A stretch of DNA of 64,000 bases from JACCXG01 sp963836735. Lineage in GTDB: Bacteria > Acidobacteriota > Vicinamibacteria > Vicinamibacterales > 2-12-FULL-66-21. Made by a program: the position numbers and the translations under genes. Each line of letters starts with the position of its first letter. Position 1 is the stretch's first letter. Of this stretch, positions 10,161 through 20,098 are shown in pieces. The notes beneath the pieces were generated by a model. It was not told where the DNA came from. It searched no databases and saw only the letters and a program-made list of their open reading frames with translations. Location: the NCBI GenBank assembly GCA_963836735.1, contig CAWIKP010000033.1:62001-126000 (forward strand), written 5' to 3'.

Positions 10161-10641
10161 TGCGGATCGTCCGCGCTGCTCTCATTGCTGCTGGTGACTG
10201 CAGGCGCGGCGCCGCGCGGCCCTGCTGCCGCGACTCAGGCCACGCAGCCGCCTCCACCCCGATTCAGGACCGGTGTCGACGTCGTCGAAGTCGCCGTGCT
10301 CGTCAAGGATCGCGAAGGGAAGCCGGTCACCGACCTCGCCCGCAACGAAATCACCGTGCTCGAGAACGGTGCCCCGCAGACGCTAGTGGACCCTGGCGCG
10401 GCAGTTCATCGAGAATTACGTCGGTCCGGGGGATTACGCCGCCGTGTTCTCCCCCGGAGCGCTTCCTGCGGCCACGCAGGATTTCACGACCGACAAAGCG
10501 CGACTCCTCGCCGCGATCGACCAGTTCACCGGGATGAAGATGATGTCGAGGGGGTTCCGGGTTCCGGGTGCCGGGTTCCAGGTTCGGTTCGGGGTTCCAG
10601 GTTCGGTTCGGGGTTCCAGGGTTCGCCTGGGCTATTCGTAG
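10161..10641 (+). pseudogene. VWFA-related acidobacterial protein (TIGR03436-like), internally deleted and truncated
   Basis: The N-terminal part (RTGVDVVEVAVLVKD...ENGAPQTLVD, about 10260-10397) matches the start of VWFA-related acidobacterial proteins. The later part (FIENYVGPGDYAAVFSPG..., about 10405-10545) matches their mid-VWA region but reads in another frame. The first VWA strand with its DxSxS metal site, normally between them, is missing, about 60 residues. After KMMSR the frame runs straight into a GGTTCCG array and stops at 10641 with no trace of the usual C-terminal 150-200 residues. This looks like a decayed gene whose distal part was lost at the repeat array. An intact paralogue is at 37886-39595. 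Confidence 0.7.
10551..10625. repeat. Heptamer array, GGTTCCG class
   Basis: Tandem 7-base units run GGTTCCG, GGTTCCG, GGTGCCG, GGTTCCA, GGTTCGG and then degenerate TTCGGGG/TTCCAGG units for about 75 bases. No inverted partner is present nearby. The array lies between the relic VWFA gene and the 3' end of a convergent ADOP gene. The same unit in reverse complement forms the 19994-20098 array. Confidence 0.75.
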
Positions 10642-13053
10642 CGCAGCGCAATCAGCGGATCGACACTCGCGGCGCGCCGGGCCGGTACGTAGCTGGCCAC
10701 GACTGTGACGATGAGGAGCCCGCTCCCCACGACAGTGAAGGTGAGAGCATCCGTGGTGCCAATGCCGTACAACTGATGCGCGATCAGGCGTACAGCCGCG
10801 AATGCGCCGGCGATGCCCAGCACCACGCCCAGCAGCGCCAGCGTCAGCCCTTCCCTCACGATCGCACGCAGAATGTTCGCCGGCGCGGCACCCAATGCCA
10901 TCCGGACGCCGATCTCCTGAGTGCGCTGATTGACGGAGTACACGATGACTCCGTAGACGCCGACGGTCGCGAGCAGCAGCGCGAGCGCGGCGAACGCCAT
11001 GAGCAGCATGGTAGTAAAGCGAGGGGTCTCCATGGACTGCATGAGTCCTTGCCGCACGGATTGAAGCGCCAAGACCGGAATCGTCGGATCCACTGTCGCG
11101 ACCTCCCGGCGCACGGCCGCCGCGAGGGTCAGGGGATCGGGCGCCGTACGAACGATCATCGTCATGCCGTTCACGGCCTCCTGCGACGCCGGGCGATAGA
11201 TCGTGGGCCGCGGATCCAACTGCAGTGGAAAGCGCGGGTCAAGCGATTCCTTCACGTCGCCGGCTACGCCGGTGACTGTCAGCCAGACGTCCTCCGGCGG
11301 CCCAAGCAACTGCAGTCGCCGGCCGATCGGATCCTGCGTTCGGCCAGAACGTGCGTGCGAGCGTCTGGTTGACGATCGCGACGTCTGGCGCCTCGGGGCC
11401 ATCGGCCGGAGAGAAGTGTCGTCCCCTCATCAGGGGAATGCCGATCGCGGCCAGGTAATCTGGCGTGACGACACGATAGACGGCCGCGGTCGCGGCGTCG
11501 GGAGAGGCGAGTGGCTGGCCCTCAACTGCGAAGGGACGGCCGCGGGCCGAGAGCAGCGTCACCCCGCCGACGCGCGTCACGCCTGGGAGCGCGCGCATCC
11601 GCTCGATCACGGTCGTGAAGAACGCGTCCCGAGCGTTGGCGTCCGGATAACGCGCTGGTGGCAGGAACAGCGAGACGCTCAGTGCATTGTCGGCGTCGTG
11701 GCCGCGGTCCAGTCCCTGCAACCGCCAGAAGCTCTGAATCATCAGCGACGCACCGATGAGCAAAATCGCTGAAAGCGCCACTTGCGACACAACGAGCGTG
11801 CGACGCCAGAAGTGACTCTGGCGCCCGGCCGCCGTGCCGCGAGCGGTTTCGCGCAGCGCACCCTGAACGTCCGCCCGTGCCATCCGTAGGGCAGGCGCAA
11901 GTCCGAACAGCACTCCGGTCGCGAGTGAAATGATCAGCACCACACCGAGCGTGTGCAGATCGAGGTGAATCGAGGTGGCGCCGCCCGGAATCTGAGTCAG
12001 GGTGTTGGCGGGAATGAGCGCAACGACAAACCGTAGCGACCATGAGGCGGCAAGTACGCCGGCAGCCCCGCCAAGGACCGCGAGCAACAGGCTCTCGGTG
12101 AACATCTGGCGCACAATGCGGCCACGGCGTGCGCCCAGCGCGAGTCGGATCGAGACTTCCCGATCTCGCGACAGCGCTCGTTCGAGCAGGAGGTTGGCGA
12201 GATTGCCGCAGGCAATCAACAGCACCATGGTCACGGCCGCGAGCAGGATCAGGGATGTCTGACGATATACGCCGAGCCAGGCTTCCTGTAGGGGCGTGGT
12301 GCGGAAGGTCCAGCCCGCATTCGTTGCCGGATGCGCCAGCGCGAGCCTCCTCCCGATGACGTCGAGTTCCGCGCGCGCCTGATCAAGCGATATTCCCTCC
12401 GCGAGCCGCCCGATCGCACCCATGTTGTGAGCGACGCGATGAGTCAGTAGCGTTGGATCGAACCCGGCGACCCAGACGTCCGTGTCCCACAAGCTGAAGT
12501 CGGGAGGCAGCACTCCGACGACCGAGTGATCGATGCCGTCGAGCGTAATCGACCGACCGACAATCGCGGCGTCGTGCGAGAAGAGCCGTACCCAGCAGCT
12601 GTGGCTGAGCATCGCCGCGCGCGTGCCGCCCGGCTGTTCGTCCTGCGCCACGAAGGCGCGCCCATGCTGCGGTTGCACGCGGAGGACGGAGAAGAACGTG
12701 CTCGAGACGTTCGCTCCGATCACCGACTCCGGAACTGGACGGCCGGTCAAGATGAGGCGGGCGCCACGGTGGAGCGCCATCTGCTCGAACGCGTGGCTCT
12801 GACTCGCGAGATCGGCGAAGTTCGCCGGCGCCATGGCCTCGCGCCGGCCAGCCGGACTCAATTCGCCGATGAACGTCAACCGTCCGGGCTCGTCGAACGG
12901 CAGCGGTCTCAGGGCCATGCCCCGCACGACCGTGTAGATCGTCGTGTTCGCCCCGATACCCAGCGCGAGCACGACGAGCGCCGTGGTCGTGAAGGTGGGG
13001 CTCCTCCAGAGCGTTCGGGATGCGTCGCGGAGATCCTGAAGCAGTGAATCCAT
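10632..13053 (-). CDS. ADOP-family permease (frameshifted near 11333)
   Basis: About 805 residues in two halves, each with a MacB_PCD periplasmic domain and an FtsX domain. It starts MDSLLQDLRDASRTLWRSPTF, lacking the longer prefix domain of its neighbours. The first transmembrane segment ALVVLALGIGANTTIYTVV and the FtsX signatures REVSIRLALGARR and QEIGVRMALGAAP are present, and it ends VDPLIALRYE. Reading shifts near 11333, where one surplus base after RTFWPN breaks the frame; correction gives FWPNQDPIGRRLQ, the standard ADOP sequence. No PadR gene adjoins it. A fragment of a similar permease lies just upstream on the opposite strand. Confidence 0.87.
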
Positions 13054-13184
13054 AGCGCCACGTCGGGTTCCCCGACGTCAACGGGGATGCGTGCATCCTA
13101 GCAGCCATGGCGCGAATTCCGCTCAGCCCACGTGACCCGCAGCACTTGGAAGTAGTTCGCGCTGACAAGACGGGTGTGCAGCAC

Positions 13185-13541
13185 CGCGGCCCTGCTTCTT
13201 GGCGTAGTCGGATTCTTCAGCCTGCTGGAGTATCGGTGCAGCAGCGTACCCGGGAGATCGGAATCCGCCGCGCGCGCGCAGGCACGGCGACGATCGTCAT
13301 GTCCCCGGTTGCGCCCGCGGCGCTCCCTTTGATGCGCGGGCTGGCGATCGGCAGCGCCGGCGCTGGCTGCCTGGCCGCGTTCATGCGCCGCGCGGGGCTT
13401 CCAGCTGGCATCAATCCTCTGGACCCGCTCGCCTATGTCGCAGCGGCGGGACTGCTGGCCGTTACCGCCGCCGTCGCGTCGTACGCGCCCACCCGTCGGG
13501 CGTTGCGGATCGAGCCAATCAAGGCGCTTCGGGTTGATTAG
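13185..13541 (+). pseudogene. C-terminal fragment of an FtsX/MacB-type permease
   Basis: Only the last FtsX-domain section survives: QQRTREIGIRRARAG near 13237, two hydrophobic helices (about 13320-13390 and 13430-13490), and the family ending IEPIKALRVD. The canonical RALGA motif reads RARAG and about ten residues after it appear altered or lost. There is no signal or periplasmic domain upstream and no start with a ribosome site. It reads away from the neighbouring ADOP gene, suggesting the remnant of a permease duplication rather than a functional gene. Confidence 0.75.
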
Positions 13542-13973
13542 TCACGGAGCGTAGTCGCGAACGCGAATTCATGGCGTCGTCAAAAATAGTCCCGCAGCGT
13601 GACGACGTGCTTCGCATTGACGCCCCCTGCGAGGCGGGTTGCGGCCGCTATCTTTGCCCGTCACCCGAATGGGCCGAGTTCTTGGATTTACGCTGCGCAG
13701 CGAAGCCGTCGGTGGAGCCTGCCTTTCATTCTCCACTCCCGGAAGCGGCAGAGCCAAGGCGGCGACCAATAGGCGACCAATACCTGATACACTCGTGGCT
13801 CGTCTACACGCCGCTTCTACGCTGAGCCTGAATTGCATTTCGCCTCGCCCACCCTCCCGGTGGCCTGCACGAACTCCTTCTGGACCACGCAGACGAGTCG
13901 GAGACAATGGCGCGGGATTCTCCGTGCCTCGGCTCGATAGGCGTTTTTCAGTTCAGATGAAAGGGAGTTTCAC
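13542..13973. other. Non-coding stretch upstream of the cold-shock gene
   Basis: About 430 bases without a convincing gene. Open frames crossing it have no domain character or start signals. A short direct repeat GCGACCAATA occurs twice around 13758-13782. The last 40 bases form the leader of the cold-shock gene, with an AAAGGGAG ribosome site. A long leader is common for cspA-type genes, but no specific cold-shock element could be identified. Confidence 0.5.
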
Positions 13974-14171
13974 ATGTCATCCAAGGGCACCATCAAGCGC
14001 ATCGTCTCGGACAAGGGCTTCGGCTTCGTGGCCGACGAGTCGGGTCAGGAATACTTCTTCCATCAGTCGGCGTGCCAGTCGTTCGACTCGCTGCGTGAGG
14101 GGCAGGCCGTGACCTTCCAGACCGGGCAGGGCCCCAAGGGTCCGCGCGCCGAGAACGTCCGCGAAGCCTGA
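13974..14171 (+). CDS. Cold-shock protein, CspA family
   Basis: A 65-residue single cold-shock domain that binds single-stranded RNA and DNA and acts as an RNA chaperone. Both RNA-binding motifs are present: RNP1 as KGFGFV (residues 14-19) and RNP2 as EYFFHQ (about residues 26-31). Length and composition are normal. The ATG has a good ribosome site (AAAGGGAG). A strong palindrome follows 22 bases after the stop. It faces the end of the minus-strand gene downstream. Confidence 0.95.
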   Translation: MSSKGTIKRIVSDKGFGFVADESGQEYFFHQSACQSFDSLREGQAVTFQTGQGPKGPRAENVREA

Positions 14172-14193
14172 GGCGCGTCGGCACCATTTCGTG

Positions 14194-14215
14194 GGAGGGC
14201 GCCATGGCGCCCTCC
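14194..14215. terminator. Perfect palindrome after the cold-shock gene, probable bidirectional terminator
   Basis: A 22-base perfect palindrome with 10-base arms GGAGGGCGCC and GGCGCCCTCC around a central AT. It lies between the cspA-like stop (14171) and the end of the convergent minus-strand gene. No long U tract follows, so termination is inferred from hairpin strength and position. Confidence 0.6.
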
Positions 14216-14233
14216 TCGAATCCCCTTCCTCTC

Positions 14234-14718
14234 CTAACCTCCGAGTACAACTGCTGAAGGCTCGGTTCCCACCGAAGCTGTGCACGGTGGGATTGGAACC
14301 ATTCTCTCAACGCCCCCGCGTCCGCGCTGTTTTCGATCCACCGCTTCGGATCTCGATGTGCCTCGGGTAACGGCAGCAACGCGGCGACGGTGGAATACGC
14401 AATCAGCGCGCACCAGCCCGCCCCGTGATCGAGGACCACGGGCTTCTCCGGCAGACGGCTGAGGATCTCGTCCGCTCGCGGCAGCTCGCCGAACGAGAAC
14501 AGGCCGGCGGCGACGATCCTCTGGCTCTCCGGGTCCGGGGCGAACTGCTCGTACAAGTTCACCAGATGCCGATGCAGTGCACGGTCGAGGGGTTCGTTCG
14601 AGGGCGGATCGAAGAACGCCGGCAGCCTTGGACTGTCAGCGCCGAGGCACGCGAGAATGCGGCACCGCACAGCCCCGAGCGGCTTCATTCGTTCCCAGAA
14701 TGGACTGGTCGCCGACAT
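14234..14718 (-). CDS. Small protein of unknown function, downstream partner of the DUF4157 gene
   Basis: About 160 residues, soluble and rich in aromatic and charged residues (MSATSPFWERMKPLG..., FAPDPESQRIVAAGLFSFGELP..., LDHGAGWCALIAYSTVAALLP). I do not recognise the family. It follows the 622-residue DUF4157 gene on the same strand after about 80 bases, the position where polymorphic-toxin systems place immunity or adaptor genes. Start: ATG 14718 is the best candidate; an upstream TTG at 14769 would add 17 residues. End: the frame as written stays open to 13993, antisense through the cold-shock gene, which is implausible. A single-base shift puts a TAG at 14234-14236, which I use as the likely end. 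Confidence 0.5.
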
Positions 14719-14797
14719 GTGTATCCGGGGGATCGCAGGTCCTGCATGAGCGTGGGTGGAGCAGTCCAATCGAAACGATTACGCTCGGCGCACCTCG

Positions 14798-16666
14798 TCA
14801 GGGCCTGGCGCTGAACCTGTTTCCATTACCTATGACATGTGCCGGTTGGCCCTCAGGTGCGATGTTCAACGGCGTCGTGTTGGTGCTCACCAGGTTCGCC
14901 GTTCCGTTGACGAGTTGCGCGACTTTGTACGGGATCACCGCCTGGTAGCGCGTGGCTCCGATCTGGTCATCGATCCGTATGTCGTAGGTCCTGTTCTGCA
15001 CTGGTTGGCGCGGCAGGCCATCGACATAGCGGAACTGAAACGCCGCCTGGGTTGTGCCAGTGTAGGGTCTCGGCGTCACGACGCTTGCTCCCGCGGAGCC
15101 AGACGGTACCGAGGAGCGCGCCGCGCCGCCAGCATTTGCGTTCGTGTCGCGCGGATCCCAGGGAGTGAAAAGCGGTGGCGCCCCGAACACCGGCAGGCGG
15201 GGATTCGTCAACGCCGGGAGCGCATCTGCGGCCGAAAAACCGGCGGCACCCGCAGACCGCACTCCAAGGACCAGCTGGCCGGTCTCGTTCACCGTCAGCG
15301 CAGGAATACGTGACGCAGGGATCGCCTCGATGACGGCGTCACGCCCAACCTGGTTGAGAATGACGTATTCATTCTCGACGGCGAGCCCCCATTGCGGGAC
15401 CTGGATGGCAGCAGACCTCGGCAATCGGATCAAATAGACCACACCTTCCCCACCGAAGTCCGCCGCGATGCCGGGGATCCGGGTCGTCGGGATGCCGGCA
15501 GCGCCCACCGGTTGCCCCGCCAGCTCCGGCGGCACGAGGAAGTCAGGCGGCGGTTGCGTGTGCCATCGTGCGGTGTACCCGGCGATTTCTGAATCGGGAA
15601 GGCCGGCGGCACGCATCCGCCCGACAAGGAGCTCCGATGCTTCCACACTCTCCGCCCGTGCCAGTGGGCTCAGAATCCTGGCCGTCGGCGCGGCTTGACC
15701 GCGGTACAGGACGATGAGCCCCCGACGCTGCAGCCACCAGTCGGCAGCTCTCCCCGTGAGGTTTCGGTTTTGAAACAGGGTCGACAGTTCTTCTGCAGTC
15801 ACGGGTGACGTTGCCGCTCGTTGGGCAATCACCCGTGTGATTGCGAAATCGGATTGGCGCATCCCCTGGGTGGCGAGCCAGTCCAGCGACCGTCTGGCTC
15901 CGCTGCCGGCCAGCCGGATTCCACCCGGCACGACGACTCCGATTATCGCGCCCGTCGCGCCGTCTATGACATACGTCTGCACCCCCGAGAACTCACCGGC
16001 GGCCACATCGCCGACCGCTCGGAAGCTCATCGTGGAGCTCGCCCCGGCCACCGCCATGCTGCCGTAGAACCCGAGCCCGAGCCGGCCCGCGACGGCGAAG
16101 GAGGCATTCGGCACGGCGAACAAGGCGAGTGCCTCACCGGCAACTTGCGCCTCCGACACACTGGGGTATGTCCTGTCACCGGGGGCAGGCGCATTGGCGA
16201 CGTTCGGCCGCAGGATGACGTACGCTGCAGCGGCCAGAGGAATCAGCCACCAGAACGTGTAAACCTCGTCGCGGCTGGCGCCCTCGGAGATCTCGACTGG
16301 TGCCCCGTGACTCCGCACGAACCGAATGGCTTCGCTCTCGATTCGAACCCGAGACGAAACCTGCCCCGTTGCGTCCGCGACGGCAACCTGCGCAACGTGC
16401 ACGAGCTCGTGGTTGAGCGCTTCCAATAAAGTGGGGCCGGCTGGTGTTCCTACCGCCGGTCCAATGAAGACCTTTTTGCCGAGAGAACAGGCATGCGCTC
16501 CTGTCCTGGCAACGCCCAGATGTGCCGCAGTATCCCGATGAACCGACACGCCGGTGGCGGTTTCGCCGAGAGCCGAACGAACCCGCTCGTCAACCAGACC
16601 GCTGTTGATGAAGTCACTCAGCGGTATCCCCTGAGATTGCAGCAGCAGATGCCGGATCTCAGACAT
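14798..16666 (-). CDS. DUF4157 (eCIS core domain) protein with possible ADP-ribosyltransferase-like region; candidate effector
   Basis: A 622-residue protein with three visible parts. Residues about 15-95 match DUF4157, the domain associated with extracellular contractile injection system cargo and polymorphic toxins: SVHRDTAAHLGVARTGAHAC, then FIGPAVGTPAG and the zinc-protease motif HELVH (86-90). Residues about 136-153 form a hydrophobic segment (TFWWLIPLAAAAYVILRP). Residues about 318-436 hold LYRGQ (320-324), GIPTTRIPG (391-399), a GVVYLIRLP strand (408-416) and ENEYVIL (431-437). That order recalls the R-(S/T)-E elements of ADP-ribosyltransferase toxins, with R322, T394/T395 and E431/E433 as candidates. 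The ribosome site is strong (GGAGG). No injection-system structural genes are present. The DUF4157 call is firm; the transferase call is tentative. Confidence 0.75.
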   Translation of the reverse strand: MSEIRHLLLQSQGIPLSDFINSGLVDERVRSALGETATGVSVHRDTAAHLGVARTGAHACSLGKKVFIGPAVGTPAGPTLLEALNHELVHVAQVAVADATGQVSSRVRIESEAIRFVRSHGAPVEISEGASRDEVYTFWWLIPLAAAAYVILRPNVANAPAPGDRTYPSVSEAQVAGEALALFAVPNASFAVAGRLGLGFYGSMAVAGASSTMSFRAVGDVAAGEFSGVQTYVIDGATGAIIGVVVPGGIRLAGSGARRSLDWLATQGMRQSDFAITRVIAQRAATSPVTAEELSTLFQNRNLTGRAADWWLQRRGLIVLYRGQAAPTARILSPLARAESVEASELLVGRMRAAGLPDSEIAGYTARWHTQPPPDFLVPPELAGQPVGAAGIPTTRIPGIAADFGGEGVVYLIRLPRSAAIQVPQWGLAVENEYVILNQVGRDAVIEAIPASRIPALTVNETGQLVLGVRSAGAAGFSAADALPALTNPRLPVFGAPPLFTPWDPRDTNANAGGAARSSVPSGSAGASVVTPRPYTGTTQAAFQFRYVDGLPRQPVQNRTYDIRIDDQIGATRYQAVIPYKVAQLVNGTANLVSTNTTPLNIAPEGQPAHVIGNGNRFSARP

Positions 16667-16726
16667 TTCTGGCCTCCAGGATCGTTGGTCTGAACGGGTG
16701 GATCGTGCGCATGAAAACCGGTGGTC

Positions 16727-16753
16727 GTTCGCGGTTCGTGGGTTCGCGGTTCG
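16727..16753. repeat. Short GTTCGCG heptamer run
   Basis: Units GTTCGCG, GTTCGTG, GGTTCGCG and GTTCG follow one another about 60 bases upstream of the DUF4157 start, in a region with no gene (16667-17031). It has only four units and no inverted partner. It resembles the GGTTCCG class. The rest of the gap shows nothing else until the padR promoter. Confidence 0.5.
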
Positions 16754-16987
16754 AAACAGATCTCAGGCGGACCCCGGTGTCTTGGCACCGAGGACTGGCT
16801 TCTAAGAATCAAATACGTTGTTCATCCGGCAGCGCTCCAAGAATGTGACGAGCGTGATTCCGACTCCGTTCAACTCGCTCATGGTGGTGTGCCGACTGCC
16901 CGAATCGTCGCACTGCCAGCTCTTCGGTCCGCTACGCGGTGGGGCCGGGCGCCCAAGCGGATCGCCTCAATCGTCAGGCGCAGTCCG

Positions 16988-17023
16988 CTACACTTTGACG
17001 TTCTACATATTGACGTGTAGAGT
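16988..17023 (+). promoter_or_regulatory. padR promoter with overlapping dyad operator; likely leaderless transcript
   Basis: A -35 hexamer TTGACG (16995-17000), a 17-base spacer and a -10 hexamer TAGAGT (17018-17023) precede the padR ATG at 17032. Transcription would begin about at the start codon, and no ribosome site is present, so the mRNA is probably leaderless. The dyad TCTACA-N8-TGTAGA (17002-17007 and 17016-17021), plus outer CTACAC (16988-16993) and GTGTAG (17015-17020), overlaps the promoter and is a good candidate for PadR autorepression. Confidence 0.6.
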
Positions 17024-17031
17024 GCCATAGT

Positions 17032-17373
17032 ATGGCCGCCGAAACCCCGAAGTCCGATCTGCTTCAAGGCACGCTCGACATGCTGATCCTGAAAGTCGTC
17101 GCGCTGGGGCCGATCCACGGCTACGCGATCGCACAGCGGCTTCAGCAGATGTCCCGTGAGGTCCTCCAGGTGCAGCAGGGATCGCTGTATCCGGCGCTGC
17201 ATCGGCTCGAGAAGCGCCGATGGCTTCGCGCCGGATGGGCCGCCACCGAAACCGGGCGGGAGGCGCGGTTCTACACGCTGACACCGCTCGGCCGGAAACA
17301 GCTGGGAGAGCAGCGCGCCAACTGGGATCGCCTTTCGACGGCCATTTCAGGAATCCTCAGTACGGCGGAGTAA
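17032..17373 (+). CDS. PadR family transcriptional regulator (acidobacterial PadR type)
   Basis: A 113-residue winged-helix repressor. It opens KSDLLQGTLDMLILKVVALG and continues GPIHGYAIAQRLQQMS, the standard PadR DNA-binding domain. The wing region QQGSLYPALHRLEKRRW is typical of the acidobacterial subfamily (TIGR03433), and the short C-terminal helix serves dimerisation. The next gene, an ADOP permease, begins 4 bases after its stop, so the two are co-transcribed; the regulator probably controls this operon through the dyad in its own promoter. The inducer is unknown. Confidence 0.93.
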   Translation: MAAETPKSDLLQGTLDMLILKVVALGPIHGYAIAQRLQQMSREVLQVQQGSLYPALHRLEKRRWLRAGWAATETGREARFYTLTPLGRKQLGEQRANWDRLSTAISGILSTAE

Positions 17374-17377
17374 GCGT

Positions 17378-19991
17378 ATGCGGTTCAACCGGCGACGCGA
17401 TCCTCGTGTCCGCGACGAGCTCCAGTTCCACCGGGACCGCCTGGTCGACGACTACGTGGCTGCCGGCATGAGCCGGGCCGACGCGGAACGACGGGCCTTC
17501 CGGGAACTCGGCAACGTCGCCCTGATCGAAGAACAGGTCAAGGATGTCCGCGGGCGCTGGGTCGAGGACCTTGGGAGGGACATCCGCTACGCCCTTCGGT
17601 CGCTCGGCCACAGCCGTGCTTTCACCGCGGCGGCGGTGCTGACGCTGGCCTTGGGCATTGGCGCGAATGCCGCGATCTTCAGCGTCGTCGAGGCAGTGCT
17701 CCTGCGTATGCTGCCCGTGCGTGACCCCTCTTCATTGGTCATCGTCCGCGCGCTCACCCGCCAGGGCACTCGCGATTCGTTCTCCCATACCGACTACGAA
17801 TGGTTGCGAGACCACGCCCGTGCGTTCACCGGTCTGGCCGCCTCTGCGATATGGAGGCTGAATCTGAACGTGGGCGATCGCATGGAGCGGGTGACCGTCC
17901 AGCTCATCTCGGGCAACTACTTTTCCTTGCTGGGTGTCGAACCCGCAGCCGGCCGCGTGATCACGAGCGAAGACGAGCAGCAGAGCCGCCCCGTAGCCGT
18001 CCTCAGTCACGGGTACTGGCAGCGCGCCTTCGGAGGACGTGACGTCGTGGGTCGAGAGCTGAGGCTCGAAACGATCTCGTTGACGATTGTTGGCGTCGCG
18101 CCACGAGCGTTTCACGGCGAGCACGTCGGCGAGACGCCCGATTTCTGGTTGCCGCTGGTCGTGCAGCCCGCACTTTCCAGACCCGAGCGTTCGCAGCTGC
18201 ACACACGGAACGTGAGCTGGCTGAACGTCATCGGCCGCTTGCGCCTGGGGACGAACGCCTCACAGGCGCAGTCGGGAATGCCGCCGCTCCTCGAGTCCCT
18301 GCGCGCGGATCTCCGCGTCGACGCGCAGAATGACTATCTGGGATCAATCGCCGTCGAGCCAGGGGGCGGAGGACTGTCGAACCTGCGTGATGCGTATGCG
18401 CGGCCGTTGGGCGTGCTGATGGTGCTTGTGGCGGTGGTGCTGTTGATTGCCTGCGCGAACGTGGCGAACCTGCTGCTGGCGCGGTCGGCGGCGCGCCGGC
18501 GTGAATTCGCGGTCCGGCTTGCGATCGGCGCAGGCCGTGCACGATTGGTCCGACAGCTCCTGACCGAATCCTTTCTGTTGGCGGCCCTGGCGTGCCTGAT
18601 CGGTCTGGCAATCGCCAGCGGCACGGTCAGCGTGTTGCTGGCTGCATCGGATGTCAGGGGTTTGGAAGTCCACCTGAATGTGAGAGTGCTCGTCTTCACC
18701 GTGACCGTATCGTGCGCGGCAGCAGTCCTGTTTGGACTGGCTCCGGCCTGTACAGAGCACTCGCGTCGAAGCCTGGACCACGCTCAAAGAGGGAACACAC
18801 CGTGGTCGGTATGGGCGGAGGTTCAATCCGTCGCGATTGCTGGTGGTTGCGCAAACGGCGCTCTCGCTCGTGCTGCTGATCGCCTCGGGCCTGCTGCTTC
18901 GCACGTTCCTCAATCTGAAGGCGGTCAGTCCGGGTTTCGACGAACAGGTCTTACAGGCGAGTCTCGACACGTCGGCGGTCTCGGGAAGCGGCGTCACGCT
19001 TGGCGATGAGCTGGTCGAGCGGCTGTCTGCGGTCCCCGGAGTGGAGGCGGTGAGCTTCTCGCAGTTCGGCTTTGGACAGGGTGCCTCACGCATATGCTGC
19101 ATCTCGCTGGAGGGGTATACGCCCAAGGCCAACGAGGACAAAACCGCACGGATCCAGCCGGTCAGTCCAACCTACTTCCGGACCTTGAGCATCCCATTGC
19201 TGGCCGGACGTCCGTTCTCAGCTGAGGACGGCGATTCCGCGCCCCGCGTCGCAGTCATCAACGAGACGATGGCGCGCTATTACTTCGGTGACATCAACCC
19301 CGTGGGCAAACGGTTCTCATGGGCGGCCGCGGCGCCCAAGAACATCGAGATCGTCGGCGTGGTCAAGGATGCGAAGTACGACAACCTCCGGCAGGACACG
19401 CTCCGCCTGGTGTATCTCCCCTCAATGCAGCAAGGCGCCGGCCCCAGCTACGTCCAGGTTCGAGGACGGCCGGACGCGAGCCGGCCACTGGCCGCGATCA
19501 TCTCCGATTGCGGCGCCGTCATCCGCACGGTGAATCGAAACATCCGAATCGTTGGTTTCGACTCCCTGGCTGCCGCGGTGGATCGCACCTTGGCGCCTGA
19601 TCTGCTCGTGAGCTGCCTGGCGCTGGGATTCGGGATACTGGCGACGTTTTTGACGTCTGTCGGCTTGTATGGCGTCCTGGCCTACGACGTCGCCAGGCGG
19701 ACGCCCGAGCTCGGAATTCGCATGGCGCTCGGAGCCAGTCGCCCCACGATTTTGCAGATGATCATGAAAGAAGCTCTGTTGCTGGTGGGGGGCGGCCTGG
19801 CGGCAGGACTGCTGGCCGCCCTGTCACTCGGCCACTTGATCGCGAAGCTGCTGTTCGGCGTTCCTCCGCACGATGTGCTGACGCTCACGGCCGCCGCCGC
19901 GACGCTGGCCGCTGTAGCGGCCGCCGCCAGCTACGTCCCCGCACATCGCGCCACGGCAGTGCAGCCTCTCACCGCGTTGAGGGACGGATAG
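17378..19991 (+). CDS. ADOP-family permease (frameshifted near 18751), PadR-linked
   Basis: About 870 residues. It starts with the N-terminal prefix domain found in PadR-linked ADOPs (RVRDELQFHRDRLVDDYVAAG and ADAERRAFRELGN), then membrane segment AVLTLALGIGANAAIFSVV, a periplasmic domain, FtsX signature REFAVRLAIGAGR near 18500, a second periplasmic domain and FtsX signature PELGIRMALGASR near 19710. It ends VQPLTALRDG. Near 18751 the sequence FGLAPA continues in another frame as VQSTRVEAWTTLKEG; one surplus base explains it. It begins 4 bases after padR and converges with the mirror-image PadR-ADOP module across a heptamer array. Confidence 0.9.
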
Positions 19992-19993
19992 AC

Positions 19994-20098
19994 CCGAGCC
20001 GAACCCGGAACCCCGAACCCCCGAACCGAACCCGGAACCCCGAACCGAACCCGGAACCCTGAACCGAACCCGGAACCCGGCACCCCTGAACCCGGAAC
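19994..20098. repeat. Heptamer array, GAACCCC/CGGAACC class (reverse of GGTTCCG)
   Basis: About 105 bases of tandem GAACCCG, GAACCGA and GAACCCC units fill the whole gap between the stop codons of two convergent ADOP genes (19991 and 20099). It is the reverse complement of the array at 10551-10625. There is no inverted partner. The position suggests termination or insulation, but nothing in the sequence proves that. Confidence 0.8.

Noticed and set aside
10551..10625. CRISPR-like array
   Set aside because: Units are 7 bases in direct tandem with no unique spacers, and no cas gene is near.
13993..14233. C-terminal extension of the small gene antisense through the cold-shock gene
   Set aside because: It would cover a conserved gene and a terminator hairpin; one base shift gives a stop at 14234.
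16740..16760. tRNA T-arm-like GGTTCGAAAC
   Set aside because: No acceptor or anticodon arms can be paired around it; it is part of a GTTCGCG repeat.
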